DNA of 36,010 nt. It comes from Sperchopsis tessellata. Lineage: Eukaryota; Arthropoda; Insecta; Coleoptera; Hydrophilidae. The translations under genes and the position numbers were made by a program. The stretch spans positions 1 through 36,010 of the forward strand of contig JAWQRN010000149.1 in NCBI GenBank assembly GCA_033557685.1. Reading direction: 5' to 3'. The notes under the pieces were generated by a model. That model saw only the letters and a program-made list of their open reading frames with translations, ran no database searches and was not told the origin of the DNA. Below are positions 20,898 through 31,604 of the stretch, piece by piece; position 1 is the stretch's first letter; each line of letters starts with the position of its first letter.

Positions 20898-20954
<57 letters not shown>
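20898..20954. repeat. (CA)n/(TA)n microsatellite
   Basis: A short (AC) run passes directly into an uninterrupted (TA) run of more than 20 units. It is a simple repeat likely to vary in length. Confidence 0.97.
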
Positions 20955-20957
<3 letters not shown>

Positions 20958-21717
20958 TTATATAAGATTTAAACCTCATGTTTAATTATTCTCATGCCTA
21001 ATCTTTTACTATTCATACATTTTCGCAGCAAAAAATTGTCGAGGCAGTGAACAATCTTTTAAAATTGGGGATATATCTTTATAAGGATTACACGTTTTAT
21101 TTCTGACTTATAGAGCAGATGTGTGTTCTAAATTGAAAAAAATATATATTTGTGTGGATGCAAACTATTTTTAGAAATTAAGCATAAACAATTACGCCAT
21201 TTTTATCTTCTTTTAGCAATAATATCACTTTTGCATTTTGCCTTAACATACTGTTGCTGTATAGTTCTATTATTTTTTATTAGCATATACACGAATTTAA
21301 TCAAGACTCTTACTTCCAAATTTGTAATTAAATATTAATTTCTCCTGTTTACCCCCTACTCTCTATACTCTGAAGTTAGAGATCTTCGATTATATAAACC
21401 TCGATATCTCGCTAATTTTATGACAGATTTCGGATGTGAGGGGTGGTGCTCGGTTATGAACCCTATTCTAGTTGGAAAAATGGATATGGTAAAAATTCCA
21501 GGTGTGGTTTCCGAATCATTGGTCTCGGTGATTGAAATATAGATATGCCAACGTTAAATAAATGTGTGATCTGAATTACCTCTCCTCTAAAATTTTGCAA
21601 TGAGCATTTTGTTAGTTTATGCATATTAGTTTTTAGTAGTTTTTCAATCTCACTTGCTCATAGTTTTCTGTAAACCAGGTAATGTCCTTGAACGTTGATT
21701 TGCGGGGTCCTGTCAAG
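20955..21717. other. Gene-less stretch, possible repeat fragment
   Basis: A 62-codon hydrophobic frame at 21150-21338 has no motif and is probably chance. A less AT-rich patch near 21400-21560 (cctcgatatctcgctaattt and following) has the feel of an interspersed repeat but has no partner in this window. Confidence 0.35.
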
Positions 21718-21727
21718 TTATTAGACT
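21718..21727. repeat. Target-site duplication of the SINE, low-coordinate copy
   Basis: TTATTAGACT is identical to 21931-21940. A 10-base duplication is in the range made by LINE-type target-primed insertion. Confidence 0.9.
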
Positions 21728-21930
21728 GTTTTTATTTATTTTGATTAGCCTCGGCACAAGCAATTTAGCCTTTTTATTATTTTTTATTTTTATTATCTTC
21801 TATATTTATTTTTTCGATTTAATTCCAAGCCCCTGCGATTTTTCGCCGGGACTGGGAATCGTACTCGAGCCACCGCGGAGTCGCATAGTTGAAGTCCCTA
21901 TGTTCTAACCTATACGGCTACCGAGGCACT
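21728..21930 (-). mobile_element. tRNA-derived SINE (203 bp) with AT-rich tail
   Basis: Read on minus, it starts AGTGCCTCGGTAGCCGTATA and holds a pol III A box (tagccgtataggttag, 21920-21905) and B box-like sequence (ctcgagtacgattccc, about 21869-21854), spaced as in a tRNA. A short body and an A/T-rich tail (aaaataaataaaaac) follow. It is framed by the perfect 10-base duplication TTATTAGACT at 21718-21727 and 21931-21940, so both ends of the insertion are defined to the base. It lies in the same orientation as the host gene. Confidence 0.9.
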
Positions 21931-21940
21931 TTATTAGACT
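21931..21940. repeat. Target-site duplication of the SINE, high-coordinate copy
   Basis: TTATTAGACT directly abuts the 5' end of the SINE at 21930. Confidence 0.9.
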
Positions 21941-22399
21941 CTGATAGCTTATAGTTCTTACTGAAAACAGACATTGGAAGAATACCAGTGAATATTCTGA
22001 GATATTTAATAACAAGGGTTCTTCCACAAATGATACCTTGCAGATATCAAGTTATTAACATAAATAAACTAATGTTCACTTAATTTACTATATATTAAAT
22101 GTGTTTACAATGCACCTTGCATAATCAAAACTGTTGATCACTATATATTGGGTAAAACTGTTCAATTAACCAAAAATGTACTTGCCATCCCTTAAAAATA
22201 TATAAATAGTAATAAATCACATCTGTAATTTTAGCAAGTGAATGGGAACTAAACTTATGTGCATAAGTTTGGAAAAATTGGCGTCTATGGGTATATAAGA
22301 AGCAATTTTTTTCTTATGTATTTTAGTGATACAGTGTGTAGAAACGGTTTAGTTTGAAAACAATTTAGAGTCGACTTCCATTGCATTCTTCAACGAGAT

Positions 22400-22750
22400 G
22401 TGCATTTGTTACAGATTTGAATCTTGTTGTCGTAGCATTATACAGATCATCAGTTGGAAAAACATTAAATGATTTCTATGATTTATAAAAATAATTACAA
22501 CAAAATATTTTTATTAAATATAATAAATCTAAAATCATTCTTATGGAAAATTTTAATATAAATTTCGTAGTAAATAGCTTGAACATTCTGAGACTATTGG
22601 ATTTACTGTTAAAACTTGGTCTATAGCAATTATTTTTGGTTTCACCAGACATGACAAGAGTTCAGTAAATTGTATTGACATATTCACCAATTTTCCGGAT
22701 TCAGCTGGATCATGCTTTGATTCAGGGATATCGGATCATGTAATACACAG
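22400..22750 (+). pseudogene. LINE endonuclease remnant
   Basis: The fragments are LNLVVVALYRSSVGKTLNDF (about 22420-22480), KIILMENFNINF (about 22530-22566) and IFTNFPDSAGSCFDSGISDH (about 22680-22740). They match three conserved parts of LINE AP endonucleases, which nick target DNA. The conserved GDFN reads ENFN, so the metal-site Asp is Asn. The terminal SDH motif is kept. Several frames are involved. Confidence 0.78.
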
Positions 22751-23025
22751 ATAGCATCAATGGTACAAGAAATATTTTTAAACGAAGTTACTCGCAAGCA
22801 AATACAGAAACATTTGTCAGCCTAATTCCTAATATATAGTAGTTGAATGTCTTCGAATGTTTTGCGGCAGAAAATAAATTTACAAATTTTGAACATATAT
22901 ACGATATTTGCTTCCATTTGAAGTTATTTAAAAACTGCAATACATTAACTAATCCGCTTGGTTGGTGTGATCAACATCTTAGAAAAGAAAAATGACATTG
23001 CTCTGTGATATTTCTGTTTTTACTG

Positions 23026-23415
23026 GCAATGAAGAAATTAAAATACATTACAAACTCCAAAAAAAGAAATCCATACCAAAATATGTTGTACAGAAAAAAA
23101 TGTCAGTTTAATAAAATGATCATTGACCATTCTACTTATAAAAGCAGGACTGTATGGTCACTTATAAACAATTTAACTGGACGTAAGCACACCGGAACAA
23201 CTTGTGATACAGCTATCAGAATGGATGAATTTAATGACTTTTTTATAGAGGTAGTGGAAGAGCTTATAAACAATATTCCTTCTTTTTCTTATAGTGCACG
23301 TGAAATGTTTTCTCCCCAAACCATTCAACAGTTTAAGTCAAGAGGTATATATTTCCATCCTATAATGCATCGATACATATTGAGAATTTTGGGATGTCTT
23401 AAAAATAAGACTTGA
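23026..23415 (+). pseudogene. LINE ORF2 linker between endonuclease and reverse transcriptase
   Basis: This is the longest open frame in the window (136 codons counted from 23005). It shows a basic segment, then SRTVWSLINNLTGRK and IRMDEFNDFFIEVVEELINN. The pattern 'k..W..IN..tG.....~~..FN.fF...~~~l' is standard for this linker in Jockey/CR1 proteins. The frame ends at 23413-23415 in the region where a shift is needed to enter the reverse-transcriptase blocks. Confidence 0.75.
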
Positions 23416-23439
23416 TGATATTGATATTTTAAACACTAG

Positions 23440-23879
23440 TCTCCTCGAGGGAGTTTTTACCACTTAGCTCAAGCTCTCTAAGATTGTTACCATTTTAAGA
23501 AATGGAGAGGAAACTGACAAAAACAATTACAGACCAATCTCAATTTTTGAGGCCATTATTAAATATATGGTGAAATTTAAATTATTTTCGGAATATCAAT
23601 TTGGCTTCCGCAAAAGTCGTAGTGCCACTTTTACTATCATGTCGTGGGTTTGGTTGCCTGGTGCACTTTTGTATGCCTAACGAAGGCTTTCCATTGCGTT
23701 TCTCACCCTCTCTTAATGGAAAAAGTCGAATATTACGGCTTCCGTGGCTGTGCTCTGGGACTTATGATATCATGTTTGAGGGGAAAGAGTTAGCGTGTGT
23801 GATGTAGTACGGATATGAGTTCTGAACGTAGTATTTTAAGTGGTGTTCCCTAAGATTCAATTTTGGGGACCCCTTTATA

Positions 23880-23923
<44 letters not shown>

Positions 23924-24115
23924 GATCTTCGGCACTGTATATCTAGCTACCTCAACTTTGGAAAAAGCAAACGGGTGGTTTTCTGTAAATGAAGTTCTCC
24001 TAAATAAAAATAAACCCACAACCAAAATGTTTATACCTCATGCTACTATAGATAGTGGTACAGTCATTTTTTTGGGAATATACTTGAATTCTCAGTTAGC
24101 TTTTATACAGTAGAT
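23440..24115 (+). pseudogene. LINE reverse-transcriptase remnant, active-site block not recognisable
   Basis: Blocks in several frames are KIVTILRNGEETDKNNYRPI (about 23480-23540), EYQFGFRKSRSATFTI (about 23590-23640), VEYYGFRGCALGLMISC (about 23725-23780), then after a (TA)n run ANGWFSVNEVLLNKNK and VIFLGIYLNSQLAF (about 23960-24108). These match RT motifs and the LGi.lD..L block. The Y-x-D-D catalytic block should lie between the 'GVPQGS' region and the ANGWF block, where the microsatellite now stands. I could not find it. Confidence 0.8.
23882..23922. repeat. (TA)n microsatellite inside the LINE reverse transcriptase
   Basis: An uninterrupted run of about 20 TA units lies in the interior of the fossil RT. 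Confidence 0.97.
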
Positions 24116-24339
24116 ATATGGCATTTTCCCGAGACTATATATCATCAGACACGTTCTAAGATTTTTAGTACATATTTTGCCTTATTCCATGCCGTGATGT
24201 CTTCGGTTTAATGGCTTTGGTTATCAGATCTATACATCTGCAAAGTATATTTATGTTGCAGAAAATGGTTGTACGATCGATAACGGGTGCAAGAACATTG
24301 ATACCTAATTCCTTCTTAGTTTTCACTTGTTTATCATGT

Positions 24340-24523
24340 CAACTTTTGTGATGTAAAACATAATGTCAATCTATACACCATCAATTCAGATGTTCGCACA
24401 TACAATACCAGGCAAAGTAATACAATTCGCATGTCATTGAGCAGACTTCAAAGGAGCATAAATCGGGTTTTTAAATTACGGCTTTTTAATAGTCTACCAT
24501 GTCTACAAGACTATGGAAACTAA
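24340..24523 (+). pseudogene. LINE ORF2 C-terminal block
   Basis: This open stretch reads NLYTINSDVRTYNTRQSN, then SLSRLQRSINRVFKLRLF and NSLPCLQDYGN, and ends at TAA 24521-24523. The Y-N-T-R ... lfNsLP pattern is the usual end of Jockey/CR1-type ORF2 proteins, so this stop is probably the original one. The 3' untranslated region follows. Confidence 0.8.
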
Positions 24524-24800
24524 TCGTTTTAGTACAGTTTAAAAAAATACATTACAAGAACATATCTTCTCCATAGAGGAGGCTTATGCAATTAATTTTG
24601 ATTGATTTTTGAATTTTTACAAATAATTGATTTTAACGTCTTTATAAACGCTTTGTTCTCTGTTTGTGAATTGCTTTATTCCTTTAAGCATGTTTTAATG
24701 TGTTCATATCTTGTCATGTAATACTTGCTTAGACTATGATTTATTTATATACATTGCACATTTACATTAAGGATTTTTGAACTGTATTTGGTATTCCTTG

Positions 24801-27800
24801 CAGTGCAGTATGTGTGGGGAAGTTATTTTCTTAAATTGACCCGCCTACAATGTTTTGAGCAATTTTAACCAAAAAATTACTTTGACTTAATTAATACATA
24901 TTTTCATTTACTAATTAACTGATCAAAAGATTCACTGATAAATATACTAGGCCGATATTGTGAGGAAATATAGAATTTCCCATACAATTTGTACATATTG
25001 TATAGAGGAAATGTAGAAAACTTCGTTGGAGAAATTAAAGTTAAAGTTATTCGCCAGTTATGAACTAGGTGAATCTAAAACATGAACAATCCAGCAGAGT
25101 CATAATTTGGTGAAAAATTAGAATTGCTAAAAGGACTACAATTTTAAATCTGTAGATATCGCAATAGAATTACTTTGAAAATAGCGAATGTCACATTAAC
25201 CCAGTTCCCAGAAGATAAATTTTAGTCCGCAAGCCAAATTTCAGTTATGTATCCAGCCTAGCAAAATTATACGAGGAAGTTTTCAAATAGCGTCTAACAG
25301 AATGACGGAAAAACCTCGGAAAATATATCGTAGCCTTAGTTTTTTCGTTATGAATATTAAACAGATGATTTCATACCACAAGTGTTATTCTGTAGGCGAT
25401 AAAACAAAAGTTACACATTATTACAAAACTAGGAGTTGCTAGATGTAGCTAATGTAAATTAGTCGTAATGTAAATTCTCCTTTTTTATAGAGTTGTTTTG
25501 ATGCATACAATTATATGTTAGTGCTTTTAGTTGTGATTACTTGGAACTGATTTGTATTTATTATTTCAAGTAATTTTGTCGACAGAATATTTCTTATACT
25601 ATAAATAATTTCTGTTACTAGATTGTATGCCAACCACTTCTTTAAATCTGTGTATTTTTTTGCCTAAATAGTACTACTATAATAGACAAATTATTCCCTT
25701 CTAATCTAGATTCATCTTATGAAAATACCGACCATACGGTGTGAAGACAAAGGGGCAAATACGTGCTTGGTTGGTGCTAAGCGATAATATTATTAATTTT
25801 ACTTATGAAGAATTTACTCCTGTTTACACGAGACAGAATCAGCGCCACTACATTGATTTACATTTCATGTATTTATACCTCTTCAAAATCAATTATAATA
25901 CCAAGCGCTACAACTACTATTACTACAAATGGCATAATTACATACGAATTATTTATAAAGACATGTACCTAGCAGACAATATAATATTGGAAATATATAT
26001 GTTCCAGTTAGTTTCCATAATAGATTTCACAAATAAATTGCCTGATATATGAAATTATTGTAAAGAACTTCCACGTAAAAGCGGTAAACTAGATTTGATT
26101 TACTTGTTAATGGAATCAGCTTCAAAATGGTAAACTATAAATATATAAGAACTACTAGTGCATGGATAAGTTAATGTAATAAATTTCACATGTATGCGGT
26201 GTAAAGCAAGAGACTATGCTATCTGATGACTTTCTCAGCCTCACAGAGAACGATTGACTGCACATTGCAGACTTGATATTCATATAAACTCTCTCCAACA
26301 TTCTGACACTATATTGTCCATAGCTGAGATGGAATAAAAATTACAAATCGTACTCATGTTATTATATATGCAATATTTAAAAATTCTGCTACTATAGCGT
26401 CGTATACATAAAAGTCAGCACACATACACACACTCATCCTAGTTATTTTTGACAGAGACTTAAGTATGACAGGGATATCGTAAGTAAGCCGCTAAGAATA
26501 TTCTGATATTTTATCTGTAATTAATATCATTTTATTTTTATTTGGTCATCTAAATTTTTCTTATAGTGACCTTACTTTGGTGCAAACTTCATTTTATTCA
26601 GGTCCTACGGCCCCTGATATTGATGATTATCAAGAATTGGCTGAATGGCCGTGGGTGCTTAAATTTCATGGGTAATAAACCATAGTATTCATGATCATTT
26701 ATTTATGAATCATAACTTACACTCTTGAAAGTATAGTTTGGAACAATGTGGGATAAAGTTTCTCTAAGCGAAACCGATTGAGGGGGGAGTAATTACTAAA
26801 TCAATCTTAACAATGAATAACTATTTTACTAGCAGGGAAATATCTGGTGGGACCAGTGATAAATGACTTATCTTGAACAGAAAACAAATACAAAATAGAG
26901 CGGTTGAACTCGATCGTTTGTCAGATATAGTGGTATAATTTCAAATCCAGATCTTCAAAAGATACCAGGTGGCAATTATTCATACTAAAAAAATGGATAG
27001 ACTACGCACTCATATCACAATGTTCAAAAACCTCCCGAAAATTAAAGTAAACCAGCAGTTGTCATTCCGGAAACATAAGTGATAAGAGTTTAGTGAACCG
27101 AATATCAGATGCACAAGCCTATAGTAAATATCTTCGATACTGAAAGCAACCAACATTTAATATGGTACCGTATTTATTTAATACTAGGTTAAAAAGAAAT
27201 TGATTAAGGGCTATCTTGCGATAACCCATCAAACATATCGGGAAATTAATCTGGTTTTCTGTCCAGAATAAAAAAATAAAGAAAAATAACCGAATATGAA
27301 CCATGGCAGCACATTCATTAAACTTGATTGGTAATTGAGCTGAGAGTTATTGTCTCAACCAACCTCATATGTAATGCTACTTTTATCAAATGGTCAACTA
27401 GAGAACACATGTCGAAGCCTACTAACATCTTGGCATGATATAAGAAAGGTTCTAAATTTTACCAAAAATGATAAGCACGAAAATATAATACATCTGTAGA
27501 AGAGTAAGGGATTAAGAAAAACCTGTTGAAATTTAAATCAGCATTTATGACCGCATTTTGAAATAGCGTATGAACACAGTAAGTAAAAATTACAAAGCCA
27601 ATATGCAAATATTGCTATAAATTTAAATACACAAGATAACTTTCGCATTGGAACGAATTTAAATTGTCGATCTCCTTATCTCCGAGTTGGAACGAAGGCA
27701 AACGGCTAATTGAAATATTTACGACATATTTAAAGTTCTTTTTGTGATCCATAGACTTAATAATGAAGGAATAAAACGCATACGCTAAAATATGTGTAAC

Positions 27801-28136
27801 TGGATATATAAACTAGAATCGGTATCGTTTTCTTATTCGAAATGAATAAATAATTATTTGAGATCCACTATGTTTGAAAAGATATTGAACGGATTAGCAA
27901 TTTTATCAGTCGAGTAGGATATATTAGGATCAATATCATATGACACTGCTGTTAAAGATTTTGTAGTAAAAAATGTATTTCTTTTATTGATTGGAGTTAC
28001 TAGTTTTGTTTTATATGAGATGTGTAGTTTACTGCTAAAAAGTAGTAGATAATATATTATTGAATATAATTTTCAATAAACATTTATTTGTTGTTCTATT
28101 TTTCCTACTTTGTAAGTATTGTTTCGATGTTATGTT
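24801..28136. other. Long gene-less stretch of the upstream intron
   Basis: Most is AT-rich and unremarkable. A 103-codon plus frame at 25741-26052 is rich in Tyr, Asn and Ile, as expected of chance frames in AT-rich DNA, and is not called. A 70-base exon-like segment at 26602-26671 is listed separately. Sequence near 26900-27700 looks like an old repeat but I could not assign it. Confidence 0.4.
26602..26671 (+). other. Candidate exon-like segment, unknown
   Basis: A pyrimidine-rich run and ttcag precede it and gtaata follows it. The 70 bases between keep one frame reading PTAPDIDDYQELAEWPWVLK and are GC-richer than the flanks. Both boundary phases are split codons. It lies on the strand opposite to the host gene, so it could be a nested gene, a repeat fragment, or chance. 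No domain was recognised. Confidence 0.25.
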
Positions 28137-28293
28137 CAGAGACGTAACTAGGCAGTGGCAAAGGGAGAGTTGCAAAAGGATTCATTTCGAGAGAGATTCA
28201 AAAGGCGCTAAATTCGCGAATACTTTGTAATAACCGCCAGATGCGACAAATTAATAATTTAACAAGAACGTGAAACTCTTTGTTACGCCTCTG
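28137..28293. mobile_element. hAT-type MITE (157 bp)
   Basis: It begins CAGAGACGTAAC and ends GTTACGCCTCTG, terminal inverted repeats matching at 11 of 12 bases, with the CAG start usual for hAT elements. The flanking 8-mers are GTTATGTT (28129-28136) and GTTTTGTT (28294-28301), a 7-of-8 match, as expected for the 8-base duplication hAT transposases make. There is no coding content. It would have depended on a transposase encoded elsewhere. Confidence 0.85.
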
Positions 28294-28739
28294 GTTTTGT
28301 TTAATGATACTAAGCGGTAAAATATATCAGTCTGCAAGAGGTGGCGATATCGTAAACTCGCCACTGATAAAGTTAATATATATATAGAAAAACACTGAAA
28401 ATTTAAACTTAATTATTTTGAAAAAATTTGCACGGAATACGTTTAACCAGTAAAATAGAAATGTTATATCTAAAATGCCAAACAATCATACATTCTTCCC
28501 ATAGAAAATGCGAGCTTTGTGTTTCATTAACTATGACATTCTAAATGGTAAAAAAGCTCAGTATGGCATAGAACGGAGTTTTCTTAGTATAACTCCAGGT
28601 AACTCAATTATTTCACTTGAGCCAAATAAGGGTCGCCAAAGTTATAGATAATATTCTGAACAAAAAGTGGCTTTGGTCGTTGACGTTTTAGAGATACACG
28701 GGTTGAAATCGTATCCTACACATTTCACTAGACCAAGAA
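28294..28739. other. Gene-less stretch between MITE and LINE remnant
   Basis: AT-rich. The missing reverse transcriptase of the neighbouring minus-strand LINE is not recognisable here. Confidence 0.4.
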
Positions 28740-28859
28740 AACATTATATGCATAGGTGGAATTTTGTTTTAAAATGTCACACATGAATTTGGGAAATATC
28801 TCTATTAAGTATTTGAGTAGCTCGGTAAGTATTCCGTCTTGTTCAGTGCTTTACCTATT

Positions 28860-29560
28860 TTTTTTTTAACTTCTACAGATCGAGTTGCACGTTGGGTGTG
28901 TCAAATTGGGCATTTTCATTAATAGTTATTTCTGGTATGGTTAGATCCTCTTCTACGTTTAGTGCTCAGTATAAATCCGTTAGATAGTTGGCCCAGGCCT
29001 CTTTTTATGTGGTTTGTTTCCATTGATTTGTTTACCTCTTTCCTCTATGATCTGATGTCTGAGTTCATAGAAGTCCAAGCTCCAAGCGTTTTGCAAAAAC
29101 TTCCCGATACTGATTTTTGGTCTGTCTTACTAATTCATTGGTTTCATTCCTGATCCGTAGATACTTGTTATATGATTGTGGCGTTCCTAGCGTTCGATAT
29201 GCGAAGCTTGCTCTTTTCTTTGCATTTCTGCTTGACTTCTCACGGGGTTTTATTTGTGTTTATGAAGTTCTTCTTTACCGTTTTAGTTCCAAGTGCTTCA
29301 CGGGCAGCGGTTTTAATACTGTTTTGATTTTTTTCCTAAGCTACATTGACGCCATCTCTGTCTGTTATCGGATTCGTGACAATTTGTTCTTGTAGTCTTC
29401 TTTTATAAAGTTCTCTTACTGTTGGGTCCCATAATGACTCTACATTGATTTGACGTTCTTGTATCGCAGGTGTTGATTTTTTTGTGGCTTAAAATTCATT
29501 CTTGTTTTCCCAAGCAGAAGACTGTGGTCACTCCCTATGTTTGCTGAATCTAGCATTCTA
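28860..29560 (-). pseudogene. LINE ORF2 linker remnant before the reverse transcriptase
   Basis: Minus frames contain IKTAARETLGTKTVKKN, then SVSGSFCKTLGAWTSMNSD and GLGQLSNGFILSTKRRRG. The first matches the 'aa.e.lG.kk..k..~w' block that precedes the RT in RTE-like ORF2 proteins. Many stops. The several plus-strand open frames here (28962-29395) are shadows on the opposite strand. Confidence 0.6.
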
Positions 29561-29749
29561 ACCTATAGTATTTGAAGCAAGTGAACGTGTCTGTCAGTGA
29601 CATAGTCAAATGTTGATTTATGTCCCCTAGTGTTTGCGAATGTGTATTTATATTGGCCTTTGAGGTCAAAAAAGGTATTGTTAATACGCAATGCAGCTCT
29701 CCAATAACGTGTAGTACCTTTTTCGTTAAATCTTTGTTTAATCCTTGCA

Positions 29750-30140
29750 CTACTTCAGTGCCGCGATACGGGCGTTAAAGTTTCCAAGGATGATGATTGG
29801 CATATCGTTTGATAATGAGTCCATTGCGGATTGAAGTTGGTTGAAAAATGTCTCTCTTTGAAGTTTCGGTTTATTATCTTCAGGTACATAGATTGACAAT
29901 ATATTTATTCTTTGAACTTCTGATTTCATTCCAACGACCAGGATTCGTAAGGATATGAATTTAAACTCCTGGATACAGTTTCGGTCCTTCGCATGGATTG
30001 CCAAGACAACTCCTTCTTTTGCTCTTTCATGTTTCTCCTCTCCGGTATAAATTATTATGTACTCTGCATACTTTCTTTAGCCTCTCCCTTTCTTCTTGGT
30101 TTCTTTTAGGGCGCAGGCATCGATCTTGTTCTCCATTAGT
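29750..30140 (-). pseudogene. LINE AP-endonuclease remnant
   Basis: The open frame 30004-29750 has LAIHAKDRNCIQEF-type start sequence (MAIHAKDRNC), then RINILSIYVPEDNKPKLQRE and MPIIILGNFNARI. Just above it, other frames give NKIDACALKETKKKGRG (about 30138-30090) and EEKHERAKEGVVLAI. Together these match the family order kiDi.alqETkkkgkG ... rAkeGV ... Ris..iisvYaPe ... iilGDFNA. The GDFN Asp has become Asn. In a live element it would nick the target site. Confidence 0.85.
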
Positions 30141-30335
30141 CCCTTAATATTTCTTGGTCTTTACTGTTAAAAGATCTTACATTTACAAGTAGCAAAGGGC
30201 AATTGATTTCTCTTTTTCCATCGCGTTATCAGTTTTCTTGTGTGGGTCGTCATAGATGTATCAGTCCAAGTTCGAGGTAAGTTTCAGGTTCTGTGCGCAT
30301 ATATAGTCTTTTTACCATAGGTATGGAGCTAACTT

Positions 30336-30394
30336 GATCTAGGAACCTTCCTCCTTTATCCGGGCTTAGGACTGGCAACATAACCGCTGAGCTA
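30336..30394 (-). promoter_or_regulatory. tRNA-like internal pol III promoter at the head of the LINE/SINE
   Basis: On minus, an A box-like tagctcagcggtta (30394-30381) is followed 47 bases on (start to start) by a B box-like ggttcctagatc (30347-30336). Together they resemble a tRNA-derived head. It lies 80-100 bases before the endonuclease-side sequence. It could be the 5' untranslated region of the LINE or an independent SINE inserted beside it. Confidence 0.5.
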
Positions 30395-30415
30395 CTCAAT
30401 CCATCCAACGATCAT

Positions 30416-31604
30416 GCAAGTCTACCATTATCATAAATTATTAAAAAAGTCTTTAACAATATTTTTTTAATCATGTTTAGGCCTTGTCACTACTTCCAAA
30501 TATTAAGTATTAACTTATGTATAATAATAATAATAATAATCTGTATCGTATATTTATAATATTAATACTAATTTGTATCGATTATATGAGGCAACTTTAG
30601 TTCATGTATATTACTTTAAGGAATCACACATATATTATAGAGTATATGAATATCTCGTACATTTACATTTATACACATAGTGCATTTCCATTTCATAAAT
30701 TTAATTTTTAAACTGCACAGTAAATAAACAAAGAGAATGGAGCAGCGAATTTTAGTTACTATAAAACTGAATTAAATTTGAATGAAAATTGAAACGCGCC
30801 AGATTTTGTGTGTAAACATAATTTGTAGGCAAATGTACTATATGTGCAACGTAATTAAATCAATGCTGATTACATATTTTATGCCAGATTTAAGGTACAA
30901 TATTTATGAGGTTTAGAATTTAGCTCAGCTCGGCTGTGTTTATCTCACAAATGTGAAACTGCAGAAGAGGGTAACTGGTTTGGTAAATATTTGAATCGGG
31001 ATCCTATATCCTTTAACCAAGTGTATATTGTGCACCCTTATCAAACTTTAAACGGAATTATATATTAAGCTGTAGTTTATACTCAAGATATGAGGTAAAG
31101 AACGCCCATATTTAATATAAAGATACAATAATATAGAAAAAAATCAATTATTAAATTTTTAGTGAAAATAAAAAAAAATATATCAGTATGACATTATTCC
31201 AGGTGGTATTTGAAAAAGTGTTAAACAAAAAATATATAGCTGTAAGGTGAAAGAGCAATATAATACAGACATATATGTTACACATATGGCCACTGTCCCA
31301 ATATTGAATTTGGTAGACGAGTACCGCTCTTTATTCGAACTGCTTATTGGCTACACGTCGCATATGGCTGTCATCTTCATAAAATATTTTGTCTTTGTTA
31401 TACCAGGTATAGGAAATCTGTAAGTACCTTATATTTGCAAACAGAGAGATAAATACCAACGTATTTTATTGTATAAGCATTGGGAACAGTGTTTAAATAC
31501 TTCATTTTGATAATATAACTCATGTTAATCATGGAGTAATAGAAAAAGCTATTGTATTGATAACATCTAATTCAGTTACTTAATTTTGGTTATATTTTGT
31601 TTAC
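30416..31604. other. Gene-less stretch
   Basis: It contains a short (ATA)n run at 30521-30540. A 45-codon frame at 31286-31423 on plus starts MATVPILNLVDEY in a less AT-rich patch, but nothing supports it as a gene. The rest is unremarkable. Confidence 0.4.

Larger units (their letters stand above)
22390..24800 (+). mobile_element. Non-LTR retrotransposon (LINE) fossil, Jockey/CR1-like
   Basis: The order on plus is an AP-type endonuclease piece, a linker region with a long open frame, reverse-transcriptase blocks, the C-terminal block, and then an AT-rich 3' region. The 5' limit is unclear (somewhere between 21941 and 22390) and the 3' limit is set only by loss of recognisable sequence. Frames shift many times, so it is dead. 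The general layout and the N-S-D-V-x-x-Y-N-T-R C-terminal block suit the Jockey/CR1 group, but the clade needs a phylogeny. Confidence 0.82.
28740..30415 (-). mobile_element. Second LINE fossil, endonuclease half only, with a tRNA-like head
   Basis: In element order (high to low) the following are seen: a tRNA-like pol III promoter (30394-30336), endonuclease (about 30140-29750), a long basic linker (about 29420-28870), then the first reverse-transcriptase block (TEQDGILTELLKY, about 28835-28795), after which similarity fades. LINEs are usually truncated at the 5' end, but this copy instead keeps the 5' half and lacks most of the RT. The endonuclease resembles the 'craniofacial development protein 2-like' type common in insect genomes. 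RTE-like placement is likely but unproven. Confidence 0.75.

Noticed and set aside
20898..20954. CA/TA run as a regulatory element
   Set aside because: It is a simple microsatellite. Nothing in the sequence supports a regulatory role.
25741..26052. 103-codon open frame on plus
   Set aside because: Composition dominated by Tyr, Asn, Ile and Lys, typical of chance frames in AT-rich DNA. No domain recognised.
28962..29395. Two plus-strand open frames (63 and 92 codons)
   Set aside because: Antisense of the LINE linker on minus, with no domain of their own.
31286..31423. 45-codon frame MATVPILNLVDEY... on plus
   Set aside because: Too short and unmatched, with no splice or promoter context. 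Noted only because the patch is less AT-rich.
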